64,000 bases of DNA, from positions 310,001-374,000 of the forward strand of contig JACKPB010000001.1 of assembly GCA_024233875.1 (NCBI GenBank). The letters are read 5' to 3'. The DNA comes from Leptospiraceae bacterium (GTDB lineage Bacteria; Spirochaetota; Leptospiria; Leptospirales; Leptospiraceae). The notes beneath the pieces were generated by a model. The model had not been told where the DNA came from, did not search any database, and worked only from the letters and a program-made list of their open reading frames with translations. This document shows, piece after piece, positions 8,928-17,795 of this stretch (within the stretch, counting starts at the first letter, position 1; every line of letters begins with the position of its first letter). The position numbers and the translations under genes are program-made.

Positions 8928-10436
8928 ATGAAATCAATTCTATACTATTTCTTAATTTTGACTTTTCTTAGTAGTTGTGGTGTTTCAGATCCCGGGAATC
9001 CTAAGGTAAAGATGTTCACACCTCTTACCACAGCCATTCTTTCTTCAACAGCTCCACAGACCCAAGAAGTAGTTGTAGAGCCTGTAAAGGGGATCACCAT
9101 AACCAAAACCAGTTCCTATGGTGAAATTATGGAAGGTGTTCAACCGATTTCATATGATATTGTTCTTATTTCAGAACCCGGTTCCGCAGTAAACGTTTCA
9201 GTAGAGTTTGATCCCGCACAATTGATTGTGAATGGTTACTCCACCTCTCCTTACTCCATAAGCTTTGATTCTACAAATTGGAATGTTGTACAAAGCATTA
9301 CTATTTATGGAGTCTTCGACAATGTCTACGAAGGAAATCACACATCGACATATAAAATCAAAGTTCTCTCCGATGATTCTGGATTTACAGGCACAAATAC
9401 CTACACTGCCAATTTAACAGACAATGAGGGTAGCAAACTCCTGAGCAACTTTATCTCAGGAAGTCAGGCCGGATTCAACACTACAACTACAGCGAGTCTC
9501 GGAACTACCGTGGACATCTCCAAATCATTTGCCTATTGCAATTTCAAATTGAACTCTTCCAATGTAAACTATCCTGCTACCTGCCAATTGAAATCCACCG
9601 GAACAGATATCGAATTGTTTGCAGGGACAAATACCGGAGCCGGATCTAATGTTGACTGGTATGTCGCTAGTTTTTCAAAAGGTGCTTTTGTTCAGAGAGG
9701 GAGCACTACTCTCGGAATAGGGACGAATTCTCAAGAAGTCACCCTGAGTACAGCTATCGATCTTTCCAGAACGTTTTTGATCTTATACTCGAGAACTTCT
9801 ACTAGTTCAGTGCAAAACAAGGACGAAGAAAGAACGGTTATGGGCAAATTCACTTCCTCGAATACAATCCAATTTTCTAGAAATCAAAGTACTACTCTTG
9901 CAGTCGATGTAGAGTGGCAGGCAGTACAGTTGGATGGAGCCAAGGTTATCAGTGGAACCAAGGAAATTGCGGATGGTGAGTCTTCGGCAAGCATTTCTAT
10001 CTCACCGATCAATCAAGCACATTCATTCTTGATCTTTTCTTCGAAAGCGGGAGCCGGAATCGGAGGAATAGAAAGGGAATACTATTTTACTGGCAGTGTC
10101 ACTTCCTCTACCTCTCTTCAATTCAAAAGAGAAGGGAATCAGGGGAAGGCAGAAATCTCCTACTATGCCATTGAAATGGTGGACGGTGCATCCGTTCAGT
10201 CGGGATCTTTCGTGATTCCATCAGCAAACACAAGCAAGACTGTCGATATTTCAACTGTAGATACCGGAAAAACGATGATAATTCTCTCAAACTCTATAGC
10301 CAATACAGATGCAGCATCACAGGACTCAGGGACTTTTTATGCTAAGTTCTTGAATTCCACTCAAATTGAATTTGCCAGAAACAATGCCGAATCAAACACA
10401 GGAACCCTGAACTGGTTCACCATTAATTTTCAGTGA
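8928..10436 (+). CDS. Surface lipoprotein with four tandem beta repeats
   Basis: This 502-residue protein has a lipoprotein signal (LTFLSSC, lipidated Cys17). Residues about 50-168 look like a Calx-beta/cadherin-like module ending in TANLTDNEG, a form frequent in leptospiral lipoproteins. The remainder contains about four copies of an 80-86-residue unit. Each copy has a V-x-SG strand, a DIS/TFLIL core, SST-x-IQF-x-RN, and a closing aromatic strand (WYVASF, WQAVQL, YYAIEM, WFTINF at residues about 244, 330, 412 and 496). The function is unknown, and an adhesive or ligand-binding role is only inferred. The gene follows a 280-base AT-rich spacer in which TATAAT at 8807-8812 is a possible -10 element, without a clear -35. 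Confidence 0.75.
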   Translation: MKSILYYFLILTFLSSCGVSDPGNPKVKMFTPLTTAILSSTAPQTQEVVVEPVKGITITKTSSYGEIMEGVQPISYDIVLISEPGSAVNVSVEFDPAQLIVNGYSTSPYSISFDSTNWNVVQSITIYGVFDNVYEGNHTSTYKIKVLSDDSGFTGTNTYTANLTDNEGSKLLSNFISGSQAGFNTTTTASLGTTVDISKSFAYCNFKLNSSNVNYPATCQLKSTGTDIELFAGTNTGAGSNVDWYVASFSKGAFVQRGSTTLGIGTNSQEVTLSTAIDLSRTFLILYSRTSTSSVQNKDEERTVMGKFTSSNTIQFSRNQSTTLAVDVEWQAVQLDGAKVISGTKEIADGESSASISISPINQAHSFLIFSSKAGAGIGGIEREYYFTGSVTSSTSLQFKREGNQGKAEISYYAIEMVDGASVQSGSFVIPSANTSKTVDISTVDTGKTMIILSNSIANTDAASQDSGTFYAKFLNSTQIEFARNNAESNTGTLNWFTINFQ

Positions 10437-10438
10437 TC

Positions 10439-11170
10439 TTATTTTAGATCGGCTAGGGAGCGGATGGAATTTTCTATCTCTCTGAGGCTCTCATCCATTC
10501 GATTGGGATCTTTTAAAACAGTCCTATCTACATAAATTGGTTTCCCAAAATTGATCTCTACCTTTACAGGAAGGAGAAGAGGAAGATTGAGCCAAAATTG
10601 AAAATTCAGATCTTTTAAGTCAATATTTGCCAGCATTGGCCAGATGAACTGGGTGTTTTTTAATCCAACCGGAATTATGGGAACTCCGGACATAGCAGAC
10701 CAAATAAGAATTCCTCTTTGTAAGGGATAAAGAGTGTTGCCATCCCAAACGAGGTGATTGGTACCTTCGGGAAATACGCCCACCCAATCTCCTGCTTTCA
10801 GGCTCTCTATCACCATCTTATTGGTTTTCATTATAGGATAGGCCTTTTTGATTTCTTCGGAACCGGTTGCTCCCGGAGGGTTGACAGGGATGACATTGGC
10901 AGCTTTCAAAACCTTAGAATAGGGTTCTTTTTCTAACAATCCAGCCCAGGCAACAAATCGTATCTGGCGACCCGCTTTTTTGAAAGTGGATAGAAAAAGC
11001 ATGGAGGGATCCATAATGCTGGGATGATTGGGGGTGATCAGTGCACCGCCTGAAGGTACATTCTCAATACCGGTGACTGAAACCCTACAGAAGTACTTGT
11101 AAATAAATTCTCCTATAGGGCTTTCTATTAGATCAAGAAGCCAGCTTTCGACCTGAAACTGCTCTTTCAT
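10439..11170 (-). CDS. PlsC-like 1-acyl-glycerol-3-phosphate acyltransferase
   Basis: The protein has about 243 residues. It carries the acyltransferase HX4D motif in TPNHPSIMDPS and the second block VFPEGTNH (FPEGT), followed by a PIIPVGLKNT block. It should acylate lysophosphatidate or a related acceptor at the inner membrane, although exact acceptor specificity is not visible. The ATG at 11170 overlaps the rlpA-like gene's stop by one base (TGATG), and a GTG one codon upstream is a poorer choice. It converges on the repeat lipoprotein gene with only two bases between the stops. Confidence 0.85.
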   Translation of the reverse strand: MKEQFQVESWLLDLIESPIGEFIYKYFCRVSVTGIENVPSGGALITPNHPSIMDPSMLFLSTFKKAGRQIRFVAWAGLLEKEPYSKVLKAANVIPVNPPGATGSEEIKKAYPIMKTNKMVIESLKAGDWVGVFPEGTNHLVWDGNTLYPLQRGILIWSAMSGVPIIPVGLKNTQFIWPMLANIDLKDLNFQFWLNLPLLLPVKVEINFGKPIYVDRTVLKDPNRMDESLREIENSIRSLADLK

Positions 11171-12066
11171 CACTTAGGAGGAATAAAACCAAATACTCCC
11201 TTAGCTTTCAAGCTTGTTCTCAAAGAAACAGCCTGATCTCTTGAATTGAAATCTCCGATTTGGACTACATACAATCCGCTTCGATTGAACATGTAGATGG
11301 TATCTGAAAAGCTTCCTTTCAAGCTATTTCTAAAGTTTTCAGCCTTTCTCTTGTCCTTAAATACACCAATCTGAACTGTATAGCCTTTGGGTTTGATTTC
11401 TGAGGAAGAATCAGAACCATGATTGGCTGGAGTGGGGTTGGTGCTGGGTTTTTTCTCGGTTTTTACAGGAGTTGGATTGGGTGTGGGACTGACATTATTC
11501 TTTGGTTTTTCTTCTGATTTTGGAGGGACGATGGGAATGATGTCTTCATCATCAAATTCATCTTCTTCATCTTCTTCATCATCGATAAAAAATGCATCAT
11601 CATCCTTTACCGGCATCACTTTTTCCTGATTCAGAAGGGTCAGACCTACCCGGGTGACTCCTGCTTCTTTGAAATCCAATACTTCTGCAGCTTTTTCAGA
11701 AACATCAATGATTCGGGATTTGTGAAAAGGTCCTCTGTCATTGATCCTGACTATGGTCTCTTTTTGGTTCTCCATATTGAGAACTTTTACTTCAGTGCCC
11801 ATCGGCAGGGTTCTATGTGCGGCGGTCAATTTGTTCTTGTCGAACAATTCTCCACTTGCAGTAGGTTTGTTTTGGAATTGGTCACCGTACCAGGAAGAAA
11901 ACCCAACTTCATAAAATTGCTGTTCTTCGGTGACTCCCGCTCTCTTGGATGAATCCGCTGATTCCTGATTTGAATCCTTTTGGGCTGTTTCTTGGGGAAG
12001 TTCCTTTTTATTGATGGAGGAACAGGATACCATCAATGCAACGAAGACTAATAAAAGTTTTTTCAT
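11170..12066 (-). CDS. rlpA: RlpA-like lipoprotein with SPOR domain
   Basis: This 298-residue protein has a lipobox ending in VSC (Cys15). The double-psi beta-barrel follows: GFSSWYGDQFQNKPTASGE, then AAHRTLPMGT and VRINDRGPF with the catalytic-type Asp, then IIDVSEKAAE. A strongly acidic stretch (about residues 155-175, mostly D/E) and a Pro/Thr/Lys linker lead to a C-terminal SPOR domain (YTVQIGVFKD to the end), which binds denuded septal peptidoglycan. RlpA proteins are septal lytic transglycosylases in some bacteria. The acidic segment is unusual for the family. It forms an operon with the acyltransferase gene. Confidence 0.9.
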   Translation of the reverse strand: MKKLLLVFVALMVSCSSINKKELPQETAQKDSNQESADSSKRAGVTEEQQFYEVGFSSWYGDQFQNKPTASGELFDKNKLTAAHRTLPMGTEVKVLNMENQKETIVRINDRGPFHKSRIIDVSEKAAEVLDFKEAGVTRVGLTLLNQEKVMPVKDDDAFFIDDEEDEEDEFDDEDIIPIVPPKSEEKPKNNVSPTPNPTPVKTEKKPSTNPTPANHGSDSSSEIKPKGYTVQIGVFKDKRKAENFRNSLKGSFSDTIYMFNRSGLYVVQIGDFNSRDQAVSLRTSLKAKGVFGFIPPK

Positions 12067-12306
12067 ACTTTAACCTACCTGGGGTGTTTACTTATATGAT
12101 TTTCGGATAGACTTAGATCGAAAATAAAAAAAAATACTACTGCCTATGGAATCCTATATGTCTCTGAGGTCAAATAAAACTGTTTGTTTTTTTGAAAATC
12201 AAGAAAAACTCCTAGAAAACCACCTGCTGGATGTGGAATTATGAAAATACAAATAAATATTGCAGTATTTTGAATAAAAAAAATAAAATGCAGAGAGTTC
12301 AGGTGG

Positions 12307-13158
12307 ATGGATTTGTCAGAATCATACAATAAAGGAATAAAACTAAAGAAAGAAGGTGACTACAAAGAAGCCATTCTATGCTTTCTTCAGGATCTATCCG
12401 AAAATCCAGGTTTGACAAGGTCTCTCCTGAATTTAGGAGCCATTTACAACCACCTCAATGAATGGTCAAAGATGAAAGATGTGTATCAGAGGCTTGTCAC
12501 CCTCAATCCCTCCGATGAGAATTACTACAAACTTGGAGAAGCCTACTTCCAAAATGGAGAAACGATTCAGGCAGTAGACTCATTCAAGCTTTCCCTTCAA
12601 TCCAACGAACAATACATCCTGTCCCATCTGGCTCTTGCATCGCTTTTCGGAAATGCGGGAAATGATTACAAAAAAGAGCATTATTTGAAAAATGCGCTGA
12701 ATATTGATGATACAATTGAAGATGTCTATGAAGAATTGATTCAATTGTACTTCAAAAACTTTCGATATGATGATGCATTCCTACTCGCTGAAAAGTACAT
12801 AGCCCTCTCTCCTGAAGATAAAAAAATGAAGGTATTGCAGATAGAATTATTGATTCGCATGGGCAAATTCAATACCGCCAGAGCATGGATAGAGGATATG
12901 ATCTCTTCCGACCCGAAAATGAAAAAAGCCTTTGCAGATAGAGTTCTGGTGGAGAACAAAGAAAAGCTAAATACTCTTGTTCAGGAAAAGCAGAAGCAAT
13001 ACAAAGATTCAATGGCAACGGGAGAACCCGATCCATCAAAATCCCAGGAACTGGCAATTCTCTTTTTTTTGATTGGAGATTTTGCGGAGTCCTCAAAGTA
13101 TCTTGTGTATGCCCGACAAATCAGTGAAAGAAAAAATATGTTGGGGGGAAATGATTGA
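12307..13158 (+). CDS. Tetratricopeptide repeat protein
   Basis: This 283-residue soluble protein is built of TPR helices. Clear repeats begin at SESYNKGIKLKKEGDYKEAI, then LLNLGAIYNHLNEWSKM, YKLGEAYFQNGETIQAVDSF and so on. There is no signal peptide. A scaffold or assembly role is the usual reading, with the partner unknown. AGGTGG abuts the ATG at 12307 with no spacing and lies 6 bases ahead of a TTG at 12313, so translation may really start at that TTG two codons in. The stop overlaps the following TPR lipoprotein gene by four bases. Confidence 0.8.
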   Translation: MDLSESYNKGIKLKKEGDYKEAILCFLQDLSENPGLTRSLLNLGAIYNHLNEWSKMKDVYQRLVTLNPSDENYYKLGEAYFQNGETIQAVDSFKLSLQSNEQYILSHLALASLFGNAGNDYKKEHYLKNALNIDDTIEDVYEELIQLYFKNFRYDDAFLLAEKYIALSPEDKKMKVLQIELLIRMGKFNTARAWIEDMISSDPKMKKAFADRVLVENKEKLNTLVQEKQKQYKDSMATGEPDPSKSQELAILFFLIGDFAESSKYLVYARQISERKNMLGGND

Positions 13159-14146
13159 GACTCATAGTACTTATCCTTCTTGCTCTCGGCTTAAGTAGTT
13201 GTATTACAAATTATTTAAAACCGAATACATTTAGCAATACACGTATTACTAATAATTTACTTTATGATAATAAATTTTTTACCCATGAAGGTTCCTATTT
13301 TGAAGATAGAGATATCACCGGATTCGAAAATAAAATAAAGTCCCTCAGAGACTCGAATTCTCCGGAGGATAGAAATTTATATGCGATTTACAATGCAAAA
13401 ATTTCCTATTGGTTGGAAGCGGAAACTGTTTGGAAAGATTTGATTTCAAAAGAAAAAAATAAGTTTTTTTTTTAAATCTTAGCCGTCTTTATTCACTGAT
13501 TGAAGAACCCGATCAGGTAAAACCCATACTTCAGGAGCTAATCTCTTCCTCGGAAGATATCAAAGCTTATAATGATATTCTCGGAATCCTAAAAAGTAGT
13601 AACAGGGATCAGGAGTATCAAATTTTTCTTTCCCTTTTGACAACTCATCCCGTCTTTCAATCTCAGGCATACAAAGATCTCGGAGAATTTTATATCTATA
13701 CAGGGGAATACCTCCGGGCAGCCCAGCAATTTGAAGAAATCCTGAATATCTATTCCTTTGATGTATCTGCTCTTCGATCTCTGGTTTTTATTTATTCAGA
13801 ATTGGAGGACTGGGATCGGGTGATACTCTATAGCAAAGCTCTGGATCATGAAAAAAAAATGACACCCGAGGAGTACTATTATTTCTCCAGAGCAGAATAT
13901 GAATTAGGAAACTATTCAGATGCACTTAAGATCATTAAGAAATTAGAAAACCAGAAAAGAGTTGATATCAAAGCATTGAATCTTTGGAAAGATCTTTTGG
14001 TCTTAGAAAATCCCAATAAAGACTTGAGTTTTCTGGCAAAGTACTTAGAAAAGAAATCCGATTCACCTCTGGAAGAAAAAGTTTTTTGGGAAGTGATTTC
14101 GAACCACGGAAAAGAGCAGAGAAAATCTATATTTCTAGGTATGTAA
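13155..14146 (+). pseudogene. TPR lipoprotein interrupted by a poly-T frameshift
   Basis: The first part (13155-13475) encodes a lipoprotein signal (LLALGLSSC) and then stops at TAA directly after a run of ten T. The frame shifted by one base continues without interruption from LNLSRLYSLIEEPDQ through TPR-like helices (AYKDLGEFYIYTGEYLRAAQQFEEIL) to the stop at 14144-14146. One extra T, two fewer T, or a -1 slip would give one 330-residue TPR lipoprotein. It starts at a TTG inside the end of the preceding TPR gene, so the two are coupled. Whether this is a sequencing error, phase variation, slippage-dependent expression or a true loss cannot be decided here. Confidence 0.8.
13464..13473 (+). 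repeat. Homopolymer run of ten T at the frameshift
   Basis: Ten consecutive T residues sit exactly where the TPR lipoprotein changes frame. They encode three Phe codons and the T of the premature TAA. Runs of this length are known hot spots for replication slippage, polymerase slippage during transcription, and sequencing error. Confidence 0.9.
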
Positions 14147-14156
14147 AAATTCTTTC

Positions 14157-14564
14157 TTATGGCGTGGAATCTAATTTTTTAGAAAGTTCTAAAATATTAA
14201 TTCCCTCAGGTCTGTGAGTGTACTTTACATCCATGAGAGTATGAATGATTTTTAAACCGTAGCCCTGGTTTCCTGTGGGAGAAAGGCTTCGTTTCCCCGG
14301 ATTGGGATCATAAGGAATTCCATCATCCAGGATGGAAAACTTTATCTCACCCGGTCTCTTTACCATTTGTAAAAAAATGGACGACCTTCTTTTCTCGGGG
14401 AAACCATGTTCTATCACATTGGACAGAGCTTCATCCACGGCTAAGATCATTCTTGTGACAAAGGATTCATTCCCATTTGGGAGAACAAAATTTCTTACTG
14501 CCCGGCGGATGTGATGAAGTTTGGAAAGTTGATTTGGTAATTGAAGGGTTTTTTGAACTTGCAT
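14157..14564 (-). CDS. RsbW-like serine kinase / anti-sigma factor ATPase
   Basis: About 135 residues form a single HATPase_c_2 domain. The N box is ILAVDEALSNVIEHGF, G1 is ILDDGIPYDP, and G2 is GYGLKIIHTLMD. Proteins of this type phosphorylate STAS-domain anti-anti-sigma factors or bind a sigma factor in partner-switching pathways. No STAS or PP2C partner lies next to it. The ATG at 14564 is preferred over an upstream TTG at 14579 because GGGGAG lies about 8 bases ahead of it. It converges with the broken TPR lipoprotein gene. Confidence 0.8.
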   Translation of the reverse strand: MQVQKTLQLPNQLSKLHHIRRAVRNFVLPNGNESFVTRMILAVDEALSNVIEHGFPEKRRSSIFLQMVKRPGEIKFSILDDGIPYDPNPGKRSLSPTGNQGYGLKIIHTLMDVKYTHRPEGINILELSKKLDSTP

Positions 14565-14693
14565 TCTTTTTCTCCCCAACCACGATTTTCCTGGGTTGAT
14601 GCATATTTTGATTTGAGAATGGGTGTGCCTTCTCTATCTCATAAAGTTAGACGGAGGAAGAATTAGAATTATTTCTGGATGTCTCAGGAAGAT

Positions 14694-15605
14694 TTACTTT
14701 TCTTCAGAACTTATCTTTAAGATCTTATTTCTGGATATTTTTGATTTTTTAAAGTACTCTCCCCAGAACTTTTGATCTCCCATTTTTTCTTCTTTTTCCA
14801 GGAGCAAAATCAATTCATTCAACTTATTTTGGAAATGGATCAGGGATTTTTTCACAGAATTGTGATTGGTTCGAATGATGGCTTCCCACATCTCCGGATT
14901 TGATCCGGCAATTCTACTCATATCCCGAAAACCACCCCCATAAAGAGGAATAGGAGATTGATCATTATAGTCCAGAACCAGAGGGTTTTCTGTAACCCAA
15001 TTCACCATAAGAGAAGAAATGATATGGGGTGAGTGGGATAGATATGCAAGGATTTCATCATGGTCAGTTTCAGAAATCTCGATAGTATGAGATCCGAGGA
15101 CTTTCCAAAACTCCTGAATCTTAATTCTGGAACTCTCGCTGGAATGTTCTGCAGGTGTTAGAATACATAGTTTGTTTTCATACAATCCGGCAAGAGAATT
15201 CTTTGCTCCCGAAAGCTCCGATCCTGTCATGGGATGAGAAGAGAAATAATTATGTGTTGAGCTAAACTTTTTGTTCACCGTTTGAATGATTTCTTTTTTG
15301 GTGGAGCCCAGATCGGTCATGTAACCACGGTATGTATCCGGGATAGATAGGATCTTCTCACAGGTTAGATCTACAGGAAGCCCAAAAACTATGAGGTCAA
15401 AGCTATGGCAGATATCTTTGTCATCTAAGATCTCTTCTTCCATTAAAATCGAATCTACAATCTGAAGGGACCTGGCTTCCTCAAAGCTGGACTTTGATCT
15501 GACAACTCCGGTTACCTTAATTTCTTTATTGTATTTTTTTAGGGCAAGGGAGAGGGAGCCTCCCATCAAGCCGAGCCCATAGATTAGTATATTACGAAAC
15601 TCCAC
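14694..15605 (-). CDS. tyrA: Prephenate dehydrogenase
   Basis: This 303-residue protein oxidatively decarboxylates prephenate to 4-hydroxyphenylpyruvate for tyrosine synthesis. The NAD-binding glycine motif is YGLGLMGGSLSLALKK at the N terminus. The catalytic region contains SSHPMTGSELSGAKNS and SHSPHIISS, followed by FRDMSRIAGSNPEMWEAI. No chorismate mutase or ACT domain is fused. It lies seven bases after pheA, so one mRNA would supply both branches from prephenate. It appears to be the last gene of the long chemotaxis/scp/aromatic run. Confidence 0.93.
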   Translation of the reverse strand: MEFRNILIYGLGLMGGSLSLALKKYNKEIKVTGVVRSKSSFEEARSLQIVDSILMEEEILDDKDICHSFDLIVFGLPVDLTCEKILSIPDTYRGYMTDLGSTKKEIIQTVNKKFSSTHNYFSSHPMTGSELSGAKNSLAGLYENKLCILTPAEHSSESSRIKIQEFWKVLGSHTIEISETDHDEILAYLSHSPHIISSLMVNWVTENPLVLDYNDQSPIPLYGGGFRDMSRIAGSNPEMWEAIIRTNHNSVKKSLIHFQNKLNELILLLEKEEKMGDQKFWGEYFKKSKISRNKILKISSEEK

Positions 15606-15612
15606 TGTCTTA

Positions 15613-16698
15613 TCAATTGGAATCAGCTGCAGGATAAGAGCCGAGGATACGTAAAAAAGTAGCTGATTTTTTCAAATCATCTAAAATTTCAATGATTTCG
15701 GGATCTTTTTCGTGTCCGAGAAAATCAATAAAGAAATTGTACTGCCAGGGATTTCTTCTTGTGGGTCGGGATTCTATTTTTGATAGATTGATCTTTCTTT
15801 CATAAAAAGGCTTCAAAGCATTGAACAGAGAACCCGGACTGTCAGAAACAGTAAAAACCATCGAGGTCTTGTCCCTGCCTGTGGGTTGGCATTGGGACTT
15901 TCCGATGATCAGAAATCGGGTTGAATTGTTCGGGAGGTCTTCTATGTTTTCCCGTACTACATTCAAACCATAAATCTCTCCGGCTATTTTGGAAGCAATA
16001 GCTCCACCCTCTTTTTTCTCTGCTACTAGGAGTGCTGCTTTTGCGGTAGATGAAGTTTCTATGATTTCACAATTGGGAAGGTTTGTGGCGATCCAGTGTT
16101 TGCATTGTGAATTTCCAATTTTTATTCCGTAAAGTTTTTTGATTTCGGAGAGTTCCTGATCCGGATTGTAAGCAAGCAAACAGAGAGAAATTTTTATATA
16201 GATTTCTGAATATATTTTTAAATCCGATTGCAAAAACATATCCATAGTGGAACTCACCAATCCCTCACTCGAATTCTCAATGGGTACTACACCGTAATCA
16301 CATCGATCTGTTTCAACAGCTTTGAATACATCCGGTATCGAATTGAATTGAATGGATTCGACAAGAGTTCCGAATCTAGCTCGAACAGCCTGATGGGAGA
16401 AAGAACCTTCCGGTCCGAGATACGCTACATGCAAACCTTTTTCGATAGCGATAGATGCTGACATGATTTCCCGATAAATCGATCGTAAGGCATTGGCGGG
16501 AAGGGGACCGTTGCTCAGTTTCTGAATTTTTTCATAAACTTCTTTTTCTCTATCGGGACGATAGATGGGTTCACCTTTAGCTCTCTTGGTTTCACCAATT
16601 TTTATAGCGTACGAAGCGCGTTCCTGAATTTTATCTACGATTTCTTTATCTAGGGAATCAATTTTTTTTCTCAAATCCTGAAGGTCTTCATTTCTCAT
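15613..16698 (-). CDS. pheA: Chorismate mutase / prephenate dehydratase (P-protein)
   Basis: This 361-residue bifunctional enzyme makes phenylpyruvate from chorismate. Residues 1 to about 90 form an AroQ-type chorismate mutase (LRKKIDSLDKEIVDKIQERA, later YRPDREKEVY). Prephenate dehydratase begins at AYLGPEGSFSHQA and contains the catalytic-loop motif NNSTRFLIIG. A C-terminal ACT domain (SPGSLFNALKPF, IESRPTRR) should give feedback inhibition by phenylalanine. The domain order is the usual one. It is followed directly by tyrA and preceded by scpB with a gap of about 15 bases. Confidence 0.96.
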   Translation of the reverse strand: MRNEDLQDLRKKIDSLDKEIVDKIQERASYAIKIGETKRAKGEPIYRPDREKEVYEKIQKLSNGPLPANALRSIYREIMSASIAIEKGLHVAYLGPEGSFSHQAVRARFGTLVESIQFNSIPDVFKAVETDRCDYGVVPIENSSEGLVSSTMDMFLQSDLKIYSEIYIKISLCLLAYNPDQELSEIKKLYGIKIGNSQCKHWIATNLPNCEIIETSSTAKAALLVAEKKEGGAIASKIAGEIYGLNVVRENIEDLPNNSTRFLIIGKSQCQPTGRDKTSMVFTVSDSPGSLFNALKPFYERKINLSKIESRPTRRNPWQYNFFIDFLGHEKDPEIIEILDDLKKSATFLRILGSYPAADSN

Positions 16699-16713
16699 AG
16701 TGGTATCCTAATT

Positions 16714-17793
16714 TTAGTTTTCGGGGTTTTGATCTTCCCCGGAATCTAATTTGTTCTCGGAGGTTTCATCTTGGGGTAAGTTGTTTTCTGAACTATTGTT
16801 CTCTGATTCCTGAGAATAGGTTAAAATAATAATTTCTTCATTTATAGTTTCAGAAGATTCAGAAGTCTCTACCGGCTGAATTTCCCCTTCTTCTGATCCG
16901 GAACTGTTTTCATTCAGAGTCTCTTCTGATGAATTGACTTCGATAGATTTAGCTTCAAGAGGATTCAATTCCCCAACTTCTTCTGCATGTACTTCTGAAT
17001 TTTGGGGAGTGACTTCATTTGAGTCTAAGAAATGGGTCTGATCTTCGTCTTTTGTTTCTTCTGTCCCGTTGTGTGGACTTTCAAGGGGATTCGTTTCTAT
17101 GATTTCATCTCTAGAAGACTCTGTATCCTCTGTAGCCAGATTTTCTGAAGTGGAGGGGACTTCCGAATCATTTGTTGGGCTTATGGTTTCCGGAACTTCT
17201 TTCTCTACTGAAGTAGGTTTTTCTTCTTCTTCATTTAGATCATCCAGATTTTCAAAATTCAATTCTTTGACTTCAACTGGTGTCGGGAGATCGGAGAGCT
17301 TATTCAATCCAAAATGCAATAAAAAATCCTGGGAAGTACCATAGAGGGTGGGTCGACCCGGAACTTCTTTTTGACCGATGGCTTTCACCAGTTTTTTGGA
17401 GATCAGGGTTGTCACCATTGCTCTGGATGAAACTCCCCGTATCTCATCTATCTCCGGTAGGGTAATGGGTTGTTTGTAGGCTATGATGGCAAGGGTATCA
17501 AGTGTACTACGGGAGAGGGTCTCTCTTCTTTTTTCTTTAAATATCGAGCCCAAGATTTCGTGATAGGCCTCATTTGTTTGAAATATGTAGCCACCTGCTA
17601 TTTCTTTTAGGATGAAGCCTCCATTTTTTTCCTGATAGTCCAAAATGATCTCATCCAAAAAATCTCTGGCAACAGATTTCTCCATTCCAATAGAATTCGC
17701 AAGCGTAGATAGCTTCAGAGGTTCTCCCGAGAGAAAAACCAGAGCTTCTATTAGACCTTTATAATATTCTTTTTTTTCTTTGGTAATTTCCAA
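16714..17793 (-). CDS. scpB: Segregation and condensation protein B with long acidic tail
   Basis: Residues 1 to about 185 are the paired winged helices of ScpB (LIEALVFLSGEPLKL, RRETLSRSTLDTLAIIAYKQPIT, EIRGVSSRAMVTTLISKKLVK, GRPTLYGTS). ScpB is the regulatory subunit of the SMC-ScpAB complex that compacts and segregates chromosomes. The remaining 170 or so residues are low-complexity and rich in Glu, Ser, Thr, Asn and Asp, about doubling the usual family length. The acidic tail is presumably disordered and its purpose is unknown. It starts two bases after the scpA stop. Confidence 0.92.
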   Translation of the reverse strand: MEITKEKKEYYKGLIEALVFLSGEPLKLSTLANSIGMEKSVARDFLDEIILDYQEKNGGFILKEIAGGYIFQTNEAYHEILGSIFKEKRRETLSRSTLDTLAIIAYKQPITLPEIDEIRGVSSRAMVTTLISKKLVKAIGQKEVPGRPTLYGTSQDFLLHFGLNKLSDLPTPVEVKELNFENLDDLNEEEEKPTSVEKEVPETISPTNDSEVPSTSENLATEDTESSRDEIIETNPLESPHNGTEETKDEDQTHFLDSNEVTPQNSEVHAEEVGELNPLEAKSIEVNSSEETLNENSSGSEEGEIQPVETSESSETINEEIIILTYSQESENNSSENNLPQDETSENKLDSGEDQNPEN

Positions 17794-17795
17794 CG

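Noticed and set aside
13155..14146. Reading the TPR lipoprotein as two separate genes
   Set aside because: The region between the two open parts is coding in a shifted frame without any stop, and no ribosome site marks a second start. One frameshifted gene explains all the sequence.
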